From SAR116 cluster alpha proteobacterium HIMB100 (GTDB lineage: Bacteria > Pseudomonadota > Alphaproteobacteria > Puniceispirillales > Puniceispirillaceae), in NCBI GenBank assembly GCA_000238815.2, contig AFXB01000010.1, positions 686,501 through 750,500 on the forward strand: a stretch of DNA of 64,000 bases, written 5' to 3'. The position numbers and the translations under genes were made by a program. Positions 32,687 through 41,372 of the stretch are shown here, piece by piece (position 1 is the stretch's first letter; every line of letters starts with the position of its first letter). The notes beneath the pieces are model-generated. The model searched no databases and had not been told where the DNA came from. It saw nothing but the letters and a program-made list of their open reading frames with translations.

Positions 32687-35455
32687 ATGATGAAACCCGT
32701 ATTCTTTTTATTGCTCTTCTGTTTGCTCAGCCTGTTCAGTGCTGGTCAGGCTAAAGCTGGTTTGATGATAGTGGACAAGGATACGGCTCAAGCTGAAAAA
32801 ATATTTAATTTCTTTGCATATAAACGAGATGCTGTAGCTTGCAAACAAGTAAAAGCATGGGCTTCAACCTCTGTAGCTCCATTGGCTCAAAAATATAGAA
32901 TTTTGTGCAACGCTTTGAAGGGCGACAAGGCGGCAGCACGATTTGGTAGAAACATATTAGAGGCTTCGGGACATTCCGATAAGCTTTTCTTCCGTTGGTT
33001 CGATACCGTGGTTGAGGGAAAATCAGGTTTCAGTAACACTGTACTAGAACGCTCTAGCAAATTGATTGAAGATGCAACGAGGGAAGACGCAGCTCTTTAT
33101 TTGATATTGACAGATTTAGCTGGAGTTATGCCAACGACCGAATTACTTCTGAAACTTCAGGATTGGAATACAAAAGCACAAGTGCAATTTCGTTTCGTAA
33201 GCGAACAAAAGTTAAATTCAATAAAATCACTTATTGCAGGTAGACAAGCCATCGCTGAAATGGATTCAAATAGCCTCTGTGAAAAGGCTACCTATTTGAA
33301 TGGTCAGAATAGGGCGTGGCGGACAGCCTCACCGTTGGTCTTAGAAGCAAAGCGACGTGGACTGAGTTGCGGCGCAACCATAAGAAATGAGGAGATATCA
33401 AAACAAACAGTTTCCTTATCCTCGGAAACTGACGCTAGGGTTTGCTATAACGCAAAACTTTATTTGAACCCAGAAAGCATGGCGATTAACAGTGGAGGCG
33501 CGGATAAATATTTAGATTATGCTATCGAAATGAAAAGGCGAAAACTGTTCTGCTCTGGAAAAGGGGCTAAAACACTAGAAGCAGCTTGGCTACCAATTTA
33601 TTCTGAAAAGCGGCTTTGCTTTTTTGCGACTAATGAAGTTAAAGATAACGAAAATCTAGCAAAAATTTGGGACAACTCTGAGGAATATAAGCCGCATGTT
33701 ATTGAGGCAAAAAGACGTGGACTGAGTTGTGGTGTGAAAGATACTAAAACCACACAAGTTGCTTCTACCGGTGAAACGCAAAAAAAAGAAGAACAGCGGC
33801 TTTTAAACAAACACGGAGGTAGTGACAATTCCAGACTTGGTGAGAGTACAGAACTTGCATCCAGAGGTGATGGCTTCATCTGTGAGCGAGCAAAAAGCTA
33901 TGAAGTTGGCCAAGTATGGACAAAGGATGATGATTTACAAGATTTTGTCAAAGAAGCTAAGCGCCGGGGTTTATCTTGTGGTGTTAGCGAGGCATTGAAG
34001 AAGACTAGTACAGCTTCATCTCAGGAATACGGATTTATGTCTGGCGTGGATGTCCGCGCTCAAGTAAAAGAGTTTTTGGCCTCACAGGGGCTGAGCGCAA
34101 CTCCAGTAATTGATGATGCGCGACAGTTCAGGGCTTGTAATGCTGAGCTAGTGTTTAAACCGCTTTTTGGCAATTTTCGGACCATGCTTATTCACTGTCC
34201 AGATAAAGACGGATGGAAAATTGCAATTAGAAACAGCCTTGAGCCCAGCTCAAATCCAACAAAAAACTCTTTATCTGCCAACGTAACTGCTGACTCCGCA
34301 TTGACTGCTGCTCAACGTGAAGCAGAACGCCTTCGTCAGGAACTAGCAGCATTAAAGACTGAGCAACATCAGGAACAGCAGCGCATCGACAGCGACACTC
34401 AAATACCCCTCATAACAATCCTATCTTCGTCTTCCGATGATAGACGCGGCAGCATTGCAGGCAGAGCGACAGATAATATGGGCATCGCCGAGGTCCGTGT
34501 TGATGGGGCCATTGTTCCACTGAAATCTGATGGTAGTTTTGAATGGCAAGGGTTTGTTCCTTCAGGCGGCTTGTCTGTTGTCATTGAAGCGATAGACACA
34601 GCCGGTTTGTCCTCAATGCAGCAAGTTCGTTTGGAAAGAGGGCAATTAAACCAATCTGCTGGCCCTTCCTTTGCTAGATTAGACCCATTCCGAGGAAAGA
34701 CTGCACGGAAGAACAAAAACGCTTTGGCTTTGGTTATTGGTGTTGCAGATTACAAATATACATCTGACCCCGCTCTATACGCAGATAAAGATGCTGAATA
34801 TTTTCAGGACTACGCCGCAATCAAATTAGGCGTACCTGACGACAACATCTTCACAATTACTAATACTGAAGCAGATGAAGTGTCGATTAAGAAAGCCGTT
34901 AAAAGTTGGCTTCTACGTATGTCAGTGAAAGATGAAACTGACGTGTATGTTTTCTTTGCTGGGCATGGTCTTGCCAGCTCAGACGGGTCGAACATGTTCC
35001 TACTTCCTTACGATGGTGACCCAGAACTGCTGGAGGATAGTGCCATTGATAGAAAGCAACTCTTTGCAGACATACAGGCTATCTCTCCTCGCTCTGTAAC
35101 GGTGTTTCTAGACAGTTGCTATTCCGGTGGCACACGTGCTGGGGGAACCCTTGTTGCCAGCCTTCGTCCTATCGCTATCAGGGCTAAGGAACAAAACGTA
35201 CCCGATGGCTTTACCATCCTTTCTGCAGCCAAGGGTGACCAAACCAGCCAGTCTCTTGAAGAGGCAAAACACGGTCTGTTCAGCTACTTCCTCATGCGTG
35301 GTCTTGAGGGTGATGCGGATGCCAACAACGACAACCAGATTACAGCAGGGGAACTCCACAGCTTCGTAACGAACAAGGTAGAACGACAGTCAGGCTTCAA
35401 GCAGACACCAGATTTACAAGGCGATGCGGGCCGCGTACTGGTTCGTTTCCAGTAG
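32687..35455 (+). CDS. Exported caspase-like protein 3 (type I, longest)
   Basis: The 922-aa protein has a signal peptide (1-24), an alpha-helical domain (25-190) and four Cys repeats (about 195-445; three end in EAKRRGLSCG and one in RRKLFCSG). A short domain, a coiled coil (about 535-570) and an Ig-like domain (about 575-650) follow. The caspase domain has His760 (FFAGHGLA) and Cys811 (LDSCYSGG), with an EF loop at 878-889. The caspase half matches gene 1 almost base for base in places, while the N-terminal half is unrelated. This pattern fits duplication followed by N-terminal replacement. Confidence 0.85.
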   Translation: MMKPVFFLLLFCLLSLFSAGQAKAGLMIVDKDTAQAEKIFNFFAYKRDAVACKQVKAWASTSVAPLAQKYRILCNALKGDKAAARFGRNILEASGHSDKLFFRWFDTVVEGKSGFSNTVLERSSKLIEDATREDAALYLILTDLAGVMPTTELLLKLQDWNTKAQVQFRFVSEQKLNSIKSLIAGRQAIAEMDSNSLCEKATYLNGQNRAWRTASPLVLEAKRRGLSCGATIRNEEISKQTVSLSSETDARVCYNAKLYLNPESMAINSGGADKYLDYAIEMKRRKLFCSGKGAKTLEAAWLPIYSEKRLCFFATNEVKDNENLAKIWDNSEEYKPHVIEAKRRGLSCGVKDTKTTQVASTGETQKKEEQRLLNKHGGSDNSRLGESTELASRGDGFICERAKSYEVGQVWTKDDDLQDFVKEAKRRGLSCGVSEALKKTSTASSQEYGFMSGVDVRAQVKEFLASQGLSATPVIDDARQFRACNAELVFKPLFGNFRTMLIHCPDKDGWKIAIRNSLEPSSNPTKNSLSANVTADSALTAAQREAERLRQELAALKTEQHQEQQRIDSDTQIPLITILSSSSDDRRGSIAGRATDNMGIAEVRVDGAIVPLKSDGSFEWQGFVPSGGLSVVIEAIDTAGLSSMQQVRLERGQLNQSAGPSFARLDPFRGKTARKNKNALALVIGVADYKYTSDPALYADKDAEYFQDYAAIKLGVPDDNIFTITNTEADEVSIKKAVKSWLLRMSVKDETDVYVFFAGHGLASSDGSNMFLLPYDGDPELLEDSAIDRKQLFADIQAISPRSVTVFLDSCYSGGTRAGGTLVASLRPIAIRAKEQNVPDGFTILSAAKGDQTSQSLEEAKHGLFSYFLMRGLEGDADANNDNQITAGELHSFVTNKVERQSGFKQTPDLQGDAGRVLVRFQ

Positions 35456-35570
35456 GGGCATCCCGGCAACGTTGCAGGGAAATAACGTACAGGTAGCCAC
35501 CCCACTAACCTAGCCCTCTTCCATTAAGAGTACATTTGGCAATCAAGCCTAATGTTGATATCTTTGGGCA
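35453..35570 (+). repeat. Caspase-array repeat, copy 3 (complete)
   Basis: The palindrome half (CCGGCAACGTTGCAGG, 35463-35478; one base changed), the 22-bp core (35516-35537) and the promoter half are present. The promoter spacer has diverged, but both hexamers and their distance are kept. Confidence 0.9.
35536..35564 (+). promoter_or_regulatory. Promoter of caspase gene 4; leaderless transcript likely
   Basis: TTGGCA (35536-35541), 17-nt spacer of different sequence, TATCTT (35559-35564), six bases to ATG 35571. The conserved spacing with changed sequence argues for selection on promoter geometry. Confidence 0.6.
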
Positions 35571-37367
35571 ATGAGAATCTTTACGAACTTCAACTTTTTG
35601 TTCTTCTGCCTTCTGCTATTGAATGGTTGCCAAACTACCGCATTGTATAATGACAAAGGTCCAGCGAAACCTTCCGAGCTAGGCTCTCTTTCTCTCTGCA
35701 ATATTGCTACTCGGAATGGAGAATGGGAAACTAGGCCTGAATGGGTGAGGTATGCCCAAGAGGCAAGGCGTCGCGGGCTAAATTGTGGCGTGAACACCTC
35801 ACACGAAGCCCAAACTGCCTTTAAAACAACCCCATCTGCAGGAATTGTTACCCCAAATATTAATACGGTAAGTAATAAACAACTTTGCCAACAGGCGACA
35901 TTTAAAGGAGGATGGTCAACCCAGCCGAGGAAGAAACAGTATGTTCAAAAGGCTAAAAGATTAGGGCTTGATTGCAACGCTGTTGTTAATCAAAATTCAA
36001 ATCCCGAAACCCAATCTGCGCAACTAACTAATTCGCGCAGATTCAACACTGAAGAAACTATTTTTAGTGATTATTCAGACTTAGCTGTTTGTCTGAATGT
36101 ATCAGAGAGTTTGGTGGCGCAACGCGAAGCCCAGCTTCGCAACCTAAATTGTCAAAATGACGGTAGCATCTCAACTAATCAAAACACCTCGCCGGCTCCC
36201 ACAGTCTCCACCAGTCAGCTTACTGCTGCCCAAAAGGAAGCTGACAGACTTCGTAATGAACTGGCGGCCTTGAAAGCAGAGCAAGAACAGCAGCAACAAA
36301 CCATCAACAGCGACACCCGCGTTCCTCTGATTGACCAGTTAGCTGCGAACACAAGTGGCAAACAAGGCATCATCAGCGGCCGCGTGAGGGACAACACCGG
36401 GATAGCAGAGCTGACGGTCGATGGCATGGTTGTGCAGGTGCAGCCCGATGGACGGTTTGAACACCGTACGTTTGTTCCTGCCGACGGAAAGCAGGTTCTT
36501 ATCGAAGCAACAGACCTAGCTGGCCTGACATCCCAGAAGCAGCTTAGCTTATATAGAGACGCAGCTATCCAGTCCGCATCCATCTCCTTCGATAGCCTAA
36601 ACCCACTCGGTAAGAGGGCAGCAAAGAACAGGGATGCACTTGCCCTCATTGTAGGGGTAGAAACCTATGAGCAGACCCCCGCCCAAGCTATCTACGCTGA
36701 CAGTGATGCAAAGATGTTTAGGGACTACGCAACAGAGAAGCTGGGCATACCCGATAACCGTATTGAGACACTTATTAATGATGGTGCTGAGCTGACAGAC
36801 ATGCTCCGTTCGATTAAGAACTGGCTAGCTCGTTCTGTAAAACAAGACAAAACAGATGTGTATGTTTTCTTTGCTGGTCACGGTCTTGCTAGTGATGATG
36901 GAGAAAAGATGTATCTGCTGCCTTATGACGGCGCACCGCAGTTCCTTGACCGCACAGCCATCCTCCGTGACGAACTCTTCTCTGACATAGCTGCTGCGAA
37001 CCCTCGTTCCGTGACTGTCTTCCTCGACACCTGTTACTCCGGAACCACCCGTGGCACAGATATGTTGGTTGCCTCCCGCCCCATCGCTATCCGTGCAAAG
37101 CAACAAAACATACCTGATGGCTTCACAGTATTTACTGCAGCCGGGGGAGACCAGACAGCCAAACCCCTAGAGGAAGCTAAACATGGTATGTTTTCTTACT
37201 TCCTGATGAAGGGGATGGAAGGGGATGCGGACAGCAATAACGATAATCAGATTACCGCTGCAGAGTTGCATCAGTATGTTGAACAGAATGTGGTTCAGCA
37301 GTCTGGGGGTAGTCAGGTGCCTGAGTTACAGGGTGATGCCAACCGCGTACTAGTTCGTTTCCAGTAA
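35571..37367 (+). CDS. Lipoprotein caspase-like protein 4 (type II)
   Basis: The 598-aa protein has a lipobox (LNGC, Cys20, Gln at +2) rather than an ordinary signal peptide, so it is likely outer-membrane anchored. Three Cys repeats lie in the first 190 residues (ending ARRRGLNCG, KRLGLDCN and RNLNC). A coiled coil (about 215-245) and an Ig-like domain come next. The caspase domain has His437 (FFAGHGLA) and Cys488 (LDTCYSGT), with an EF loop at 554-565. The C-terminal half is nearly identical to gene 2. It is the last gene of the array. Confidence 0.85.
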   Translation: MRIFTNFNFLFFCLLLLNGCQTTALYNDKGPAKPSELGSLSLCNIATRNGEWETRPEWVRYAQEARRRGLNCGVNTSHEAQTAFKTTPSAGIVTPNINTVSNKQLCQQATFKGGWSTQPRKKQYVQKAKRLGLDCNAVVNQNSNPETQSAQLTNSRRFNTEETIFSDYSDLAVCLNVSESLVAQREAQLRNLNCQNDGSISTNQNTSPAPTVSTSQLTAAQKEADRLRNELAALKAEQEQQQQTINSDTRVPLIDQLAANTSGKQGIISGRVRDNTGIAELTVDGMVVQVQPDGRFEHRTFVPADGKQVLIEATDLAGLTSQKQLSLYRDAAIQSASISFDSLNPLGKRAAKNRDALALIVGVETYEQTPAQAIYADSDAKMFRDYATEKLGIPDNRIETLINDGAELTDMLRSIKNWLARSVKQDKTDVYVFFAGHGLASDDGEKMYLLPYDGAPQFLDRTAILRDELFSDIAAANPRSVTVFLDTCYSGTTRGTDMLVASRPIAIRAKQQNIPDGFTVFTAAGGDQTAKPLEEAKHGMFSYFLMKGMEGDADSNNDNQITAAELHQYVEQNVVQQSGGSQVPELQGDANRVLVRFQ

Positions 37368-37449
37368 GGGTATCCCAGCAACGTTGCAGGGAGGAAACAT
37401 ACCTGTAGACCATCCCAAGAAACAAGACTCTTCCATTAAGAGTACATTT
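37366..37449 (+). repeat. Caspase-array repeat, copy 4 (palindrome half and core only)
   Basis: The palindrome CCAGCAACGTTGCAGG (37375-37390) and the exact 22-bp core (37428-37449) are present. Sequence diverges at the next base and the TTGGCA promoter is lost, which marks the right end of the array. Confidence 0.85.
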
Positions 37450-37703
37450 AGGGCTAGCCCACCAAAACATACCCGTTATCTGTATGGATTACCCTGCAGG
37501 GCTAAATCGATGGGGCTACTGCCTGCGCCTACCCCAGCCCCCCGGGTGTCCCATGCGTGCCCCTTACCTGACGTATATGTTTTCTTGGCACACTATTGGC
37601 ACAATTGGCCGTCCCAACCTCGCGTTTCCCCTTTCAAGCAGCTTCTGATTAGGCTATTGTCTAACTAATGAGTTCAGTAGGTTAGACTGGTTGGAAAGCC
37701 CAT
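37450..37703. other. Right end of the island, non-coding
   Basis: No convincing gene is present. The stretch contains the right-hand 22-bp end repeat (37583-37604) and a C-rich patch. A tRNA promoter is expected before 37704, but no clear hexamer pair with 16-18-nt spacing is seen. Confidence 0.5.
37583..37604. repeat. Right copy of the 22-bp end repeat
   Basis: Identical to 24678-24699, in the same orientation, about 12.9 kb away and 99 nt before the right-hand tRNA. Contains the paired TTGGCACA motif. Confidence 0.75.
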
Positions 37704-37778
37704 GCGGGTGTAGCTCAGGGGTAGAGCACAACCTTGCCAAGGTTGGGGTCGAGGGTTCGAATCCCTTCACCCGCTCCA
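37704..37778 (+). tRNA. tRNA-Gly (GCC), right copy
   Basis: Identical to the left copy over all 75 nt including CCA. Its flanks differ from those of the left copy on both sides. It marks the right end of the island. Confidence 0.97.
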
Positions 37779-37872
37779 AATTTTTTCCCAACCATTTTTA
37801 CAGTCATTCAGGCCGGCCAGATGATGGCAGGCGTGTCTGTGGTTCTATCTCACATCAACGTAAGGAGCAGTC

Positions 37873-38319
37873 ATGTCATTAACCGTTTATCTGTCTGGTG
37901 AGATTCACACCGACTGGCGAGACCAGATCATTGCTGGTGCAAAGGGGCTGGATGTGTGCTTTACCGCACCGGTAACAGACCATGGCGCGTCTGATGATTG
38001 CGGGGTCGATATTCTGGGCCCGGAGCCGGATAAATTCTGGCATGATCATAAAGGGGCCAAAGTGAATGCGATCCGCACCCGCAAATCCATTTCAGATGCG
38101 GACATTGTGGTGGTCCGGTTTGGTGAGAAATACAAACAATGGAACGCCGCTTTTGATGCCGGTTATGCGGCTGCCCTTGGCAAATCCTTGATCATCATGC
38201 ATGGGGCCGATCATCAGCATGCCTTGAAAGAGGTGGATGCAGCCGCGCTGGCAGTGGTGGAAACGCCTGATGAGATTGTGCGTATTCTGGGCTATGTGCT
38301 GAATGGCACATTAGGCTGA
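37873..38319 (+). CDS. YtoQ family protein
   Basis: The 148-aa protein starts SLTVYLSGEIHTDWRDQI and includes FTAPVTDHGASDDCGVDILG and RFGEKYKQWNAAFDAGYAAA, which define the YtoQ family. The fold resembles nucleoside deoxyribosyltransferases, but function is not established. GGAG precedes the ATG. It is the first core gene after the island. Confidence 0.85.
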   Translation: MSLTVYLSGEIHTDWRDQIIAGAKGLDVCFTAPVTDHGASDDCGVDILGPEPDKFWHDHKGAKVNAIRTRKSISDADIVVVRFGEKYKQWNAAFDAGYAAALGKSLIIMHGADHQHALKEVDAAALAVVETPDEIVRILGYVLNGTLG

Positions 38320-38405
38320 TTGAGGCTGACATACGCCGTGAATAGACAGACCAGGCCTTTTCTGCGTAGACTGAAGCTCAGGATGAACAAATACAGCCAG
38401 GTCTG

Positions 38406-39395
38406 ATGGCAGCAGAAAAACCAACATCACCACAAAAAGGGGCCTGGGCCTTCACGCCTGCCCTGCCGCTGAACACATCACCTTATTTCCGGTTTCCGTC
38501 AGCTCTGTCGGGGTGGCTGGGCTGGCTGGTGAGATCCTGGCTGCCGCTGACAGAACGGCTGGTGTTTTTCGCTCTGGCCTGGGCCAGCTGGATATGGCTG
38601 ACCCCGCAGCTTGCGCCTGGTACCGGTTTTGAATTCAGCTGGATAGCCCTTGTCTGGGTCAAAAATATCGGGCTGATGACGGTTCTGGCCGGGGGGCTGC
38701 ATATGTATCTGTACAGCTGGGGCGGGCAGGGCAAGGCGCGTAAATTTGACCGGTCCATGGCCAATAAAGATGCCAGCCGCTTTACCTTTGGCCATCAGCT
38801 TTATGACAATATCTTCTGGTCCCTGGTCAGCGGGGTAAGCATCTGGACAGGGTTTGAGGCCTTGTTGTTATGGGCACAGGCCAACACTATCGGCTATTGG
38901 ACCAGCTTTTCGGATAATCCGGTTCTGTTCATAGCGTTATTTGTTGTGATCCCGTCCTGGAACAGCTTTTGGTTTTTCTGTATTCACCGTGCTTTGCACT
39001 GGCCACCTTTATACCGGCTTGCCCATCATGTTCATCACCGTAATGTCAGTGTGGGGCCCTGGTCAGGAAATGCCATGCATCCGCTGGAACATCTGATCTG
39101 GATGGCGGGGGCCTTGGCCTATATTCCTGTCATTTGTCATCCGGTTCATTTTATATTCTCTCAACAGCTATCTATCTTGGGTGCAGTGACCTCTCATTCA
39201 GGATATGAAGGGCTGGTCATTGGGGGTAAGCGCATCATGCGGCTGGGTGATTTTTTCCATCAACTTCATCACCGGTTTTATGAATGTAATTACGGTACAG
39301 CAGAGGTTGGCCTCGACCGGCTGCATAACAGCTTTCATGACGGCCAGACGCCTCCGCCCAGCCTAAAAGCAGCTAGCCAAAAGACAAAGAGGTAA
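38406..39395 (+). CDS. Fatty acid hydroxylase / sterol desaturase family protein
   Basis: The 329-aa integral membrane protein has four to five helices and the di-iron histidine clusters HRALH (near 198), HHVHH (near 210) and HQLHH (near 290). The family hydroxylates or desaturates lipids, carotenoids or sterols using O2. The substrate cannot be inferred. The last 23 bases overlap the convergent GDPD gene. Confidence 0.85.
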   Translation: MAAEKPTSPQKGAWAFTPALPLNTSPYFRFPSALSGWLGWLVRSWLPLTERLVFFALAWASWIWLTPQLAPGTGFEFSWIALVWVKNIGLMTVLAGGLHMYLYSWGGQGKARKFDRSMANKDASRFTFGHQLYDNIFWSLVSGVSIWTGFEALLLWAQANTIGYWTSFSDNPVLFIALFVVIPSWNSFWFFCIHRALHWPPLYRLAHHVHHRNVSVGPWSGNAMHPLEHLIWMAGALAYIPVICHPVHFIFSQQLSILGAVTSHSGYEGLVIGGKRIMRLGDFFHQLHHRFYECNYGTAEVGLDRLHNSFHDGQTPPPSLKAASQKTKR

Positions 39396-40215
39396 CAGCT
39401 GTTCTGATCTGTTCTGGATCATCACTGATCACCATATCCACACCCCAGCCAAACAGCCGGGCCGCCCGATCAGCGTCATTTACCGTCCAGACCCGAACAT
39501 CAAGGCCTTTTTCATGAAAGGCAGCCACATCTTCTGCTGACCGGATCAATCTGTGATTCAGATGGGCGGCATCTATGGAAATTTTGTCTGTTAACAGCGT
39601 CGTCACCTGTACCGGTTCATCATGGATGCTGGCGAGGCATAAATCAGGCCTGAGCTGGCGCAAAATCGACAGAAACTGCAGATCAAAACTGGAGATGATC
39701 AGATCATCTGTCCCTGTGCGTGTCAGAACAGAAGATAGTTGGTAAGCGGTTCTGTGCTGGCGGCCACCATGGCATTTTATCTCCAGATTCAGGCCTATGT
39801 CATGCTGCTGTTGCCAGACCAGAAGCTCTGCCAGCGTTGGCACGTTCTGGCCAGCAAATGCTTTGCCTTTCCACAACCCGGCATCAGCGGCGGCAAAATC
39901 TGCCCAGACTGATTCGGCAACAAGCTTATCGCCACTGACTGTGCGGCCCTGTCGGTCATCATGGAAAATGATCAGGGTCTCATCTTCCAGCATGCTGACA
40001 TCTGTTTCAATCCAGTGAACAGAGGCTTGTCTTGCAGCATCAAATGCGCTGAATGTGTTTTCGGGATAATGCGCAGACACCCCCCTGTGGGCAGCGATTT
40101 TCTGCTGCGCTATTCCTTGCTGTTGTTTATTCTGTCTGTGGTTCACCGTTTTTACATTTTTTGCTGATGGTGGCAGATGTGTAAAGATTAGCCAAAAAAT
40201 CATCTGAAATCTCAT
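39373..40215 (-). CDS. ugpQ: Glycerophosphodiester phosphodiesterase
   Basis: The 280-aa protein has the GDPD pattern: AAHRGVSAHYPENTFSAFDAA with the catalytic His, IETDVSMLEDETLIIFHDD, LNLEIKC and DMVISDDPEQI. It hydrolyses glycerophosphodiesters to glycerol-3-phosphate. The first 38 residues are poorly family-like and the start is uncertain; a start near residue 25 is possible. A hydrophobic N-terminus could be a signal. It is divergent from the LacI gene. Confidence 0.85.
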   Translation of the reverse strand: MRFQMIFWLIFTHLPPSAKNVKTVNHRQNKQQQGIAQQKIAAHRGVSAHYPENTFSAFDAARQASVHWIETDVSMLEDETLIIFHDDRQGRTVSGDKLVAESVWADFAAADAGLWKGKAFAGQNVPTLAELLVWQQQHDIGLNLEIKCHGGRQHRTAYQLSSVLTRTGTDDLIISSFDLQFLSILRQLRPDLCLASIHDEPVQVTTLLTDKISIDAAHLNHRLIRSAEDVAAFHEKGLDVRVWTVNDADRAARLFGWGVDMVISDDPEQIRTAVTSLSFG

Positions 40216-40262
40216 GTTTTATTGCTCTATTTTTTTAAAAAGTCAGCGAATATCTATTGATT

Positions 40263-40278
40263 CCGAAAGCGCTTTCGG
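40263..40278. promoter_or_regulatory. LacI-family operator
   Basis: The perfect 16-bp palindrome CCGAAAGCGCTTTCGG has the central CG typical of LacI/PurR-family operators. It lies 43 nt before the repressor start and 48 nt from the divergent GDPD ATG, so autoregulation and perhaps dual control are likely. Confidence 0.8.
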
Positions 40279-40320
40279 CTTAGCGTTTACCGGAACATTT
40301 TGTTTGGGGAAGATTTGACC

Positions 40321-41358
40321 GTGTCACGTGTGACATTAAAAACACTTGCAGCTGATCTGGGGCTGACGGAAGCGACGGTTTCACGTGCGCTTAATGATTA
40401 TGATGACATCGCAGAACAGACCCGGCTGCGGGTTCAAAAAGCAGCATTGGTGCAAGGTTATTCGCCAAACCCTGCTGCGCGGCGTCTTGCCCGGGGAACT
40501 GCTGAGGTAGCCGCCTATTTAATGCCTGCCAGCCAGCATGGCGTGTATGATTCTTTTATCGGCCAATTGCTTCAGGGGCTCAGCGAATCGCTGTCAAAAC
40601 GGAAATGGGACCTGTTGGTGATGCAATCACCGGCTGCTGAAGATGAAGCTGATGCGATCCAGAAGCTGGCCCGCTCCGGAACTGTGGGTGGGGTGGTCTT
40701 ATCTCGCCCTTATAAAGTTGATAAGCGTATAAAACTGCTTCAGGACGCACGAATCCCCTTTGTGGTTCACGGACGATCATCTGATTGTTCAGACTATGCC
40801 TGGTATGATGTGGATAATACCAAAGCCTTTATCGATATTGTTGATCATCTGGTCTCGCTGGGTCACCGCAAATTTGGCTATATTGGGGCGCCAAGCTATT
40901 TGAATTTCGCGCATCAGCGTATGCAGGGCGTGCTTCAGGGGATCGGCCATAACGGACTATCTGAGGCCGACCTTCTTATTGAAATTAGTGAAATGACTGA
41001 TTTAGGCGGAGAACAGGCAGCATCGGTCATGCTTGACTGTGATACGCCGCCAACAGCACTTATCTGTGCAACTGACATTCAGGCAATAGGCGCGCTGGCG
41101 GCCTTGCGTTCACGCGGACTTCGCGCTGGCGTGCATGTGTCTGTAATTGGATATGACGGGCTTTTCATCGGCAAACATTCAAGCCCGCCTTTGACGACAA
41201 TGGCGCAGCCATTGGCGCATTCAGGGCGGATATTGGGTGATATGCTGCTGGCACTTATTGACGGTGCTGACCCGAAAAGCCTGCAAGAGCTTCGCAATGC
41301 CGAACTGGTACGGCGGATGAGTGACGGGCCAGCATGCCCGTCACAGAACAAACCTTGA
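40321..41358 (+). CDS. LacI-family transcriptional repressor
   Basis: GTG at 40321 follows GGGGA. The HTH and hinge region read VTLKTLAADLGLTEATVSRALN and then YSPNPAARRLARG, with a periplasmic-binding-like ligand domain after it. It precedes the sugar ABC genes, so the inducer is likely the imported sugar or a product. The 3' end overlaps the upstream frame of the binding-protein gene, but that gene starts at 41373. Confidence 0.9.
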   Translation: MSRVTLKTLAADLGLTEATVSRALNDYDDIAEQTRLRVQKAALVQGYSPNPAARRLARGTAEVAAYLMPASQHGVYDSFIGQLLQGLSESLSKRKWDLLVMQSPAAEDEADAIQKLARSGTVGGVVLSRPYKVDKRIKLLQDARIPFVVHGRSSDCSDYAWYDVDNTKAFIDIVDHLVSLGHRKFGYIGAPSYLNFAHQRMQGVLQGIGHNGLSEADLLIEISEMTDLGGEQAASVMLDCDTPPTALICATDIQAIGALAALRSRGLRAGVHVSVIGYDGLFIGKHSSPPLTTMAQPLAHSGRILGDMLLALIDGADPKSLQELRNAELVRRMSDGPACPSQNKP

Positions 41359-41372
41359 ATGAGGAGAATCTA

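Larger units (their letters stand above)
24492..37778 (+). mobile_element. tRNA-Gly-bounded integrative island with caspase array
   Basis: The island is bounded by identical full tRNA-Gly genes and has an integrase next to the left one. It also carries a 22-bp exact repeat near each end (24678-24699 and 37583-37604). The cargo is a polymerase-like protein, four caspase-like genes and four small genes. No conjugation genes are present, so it may be mobilised by others or by its own integrase only. Duplication of the complete tRNA means that neither copy is damaged. Confidence 0.8.

Noticed and set aside
27183-37449. CRISPR-like array from the five 22-bp repeats
   Set aside because: Spacing is 1.9-3.2 kb with full genes between repeats; there are no short spacers and no cas genes.
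40300-40320. Upstream TTG start for the LacI gene
   Set aside because: The GTG at 40321 has a better ribosome site and matches the family start; the extra residues do not.
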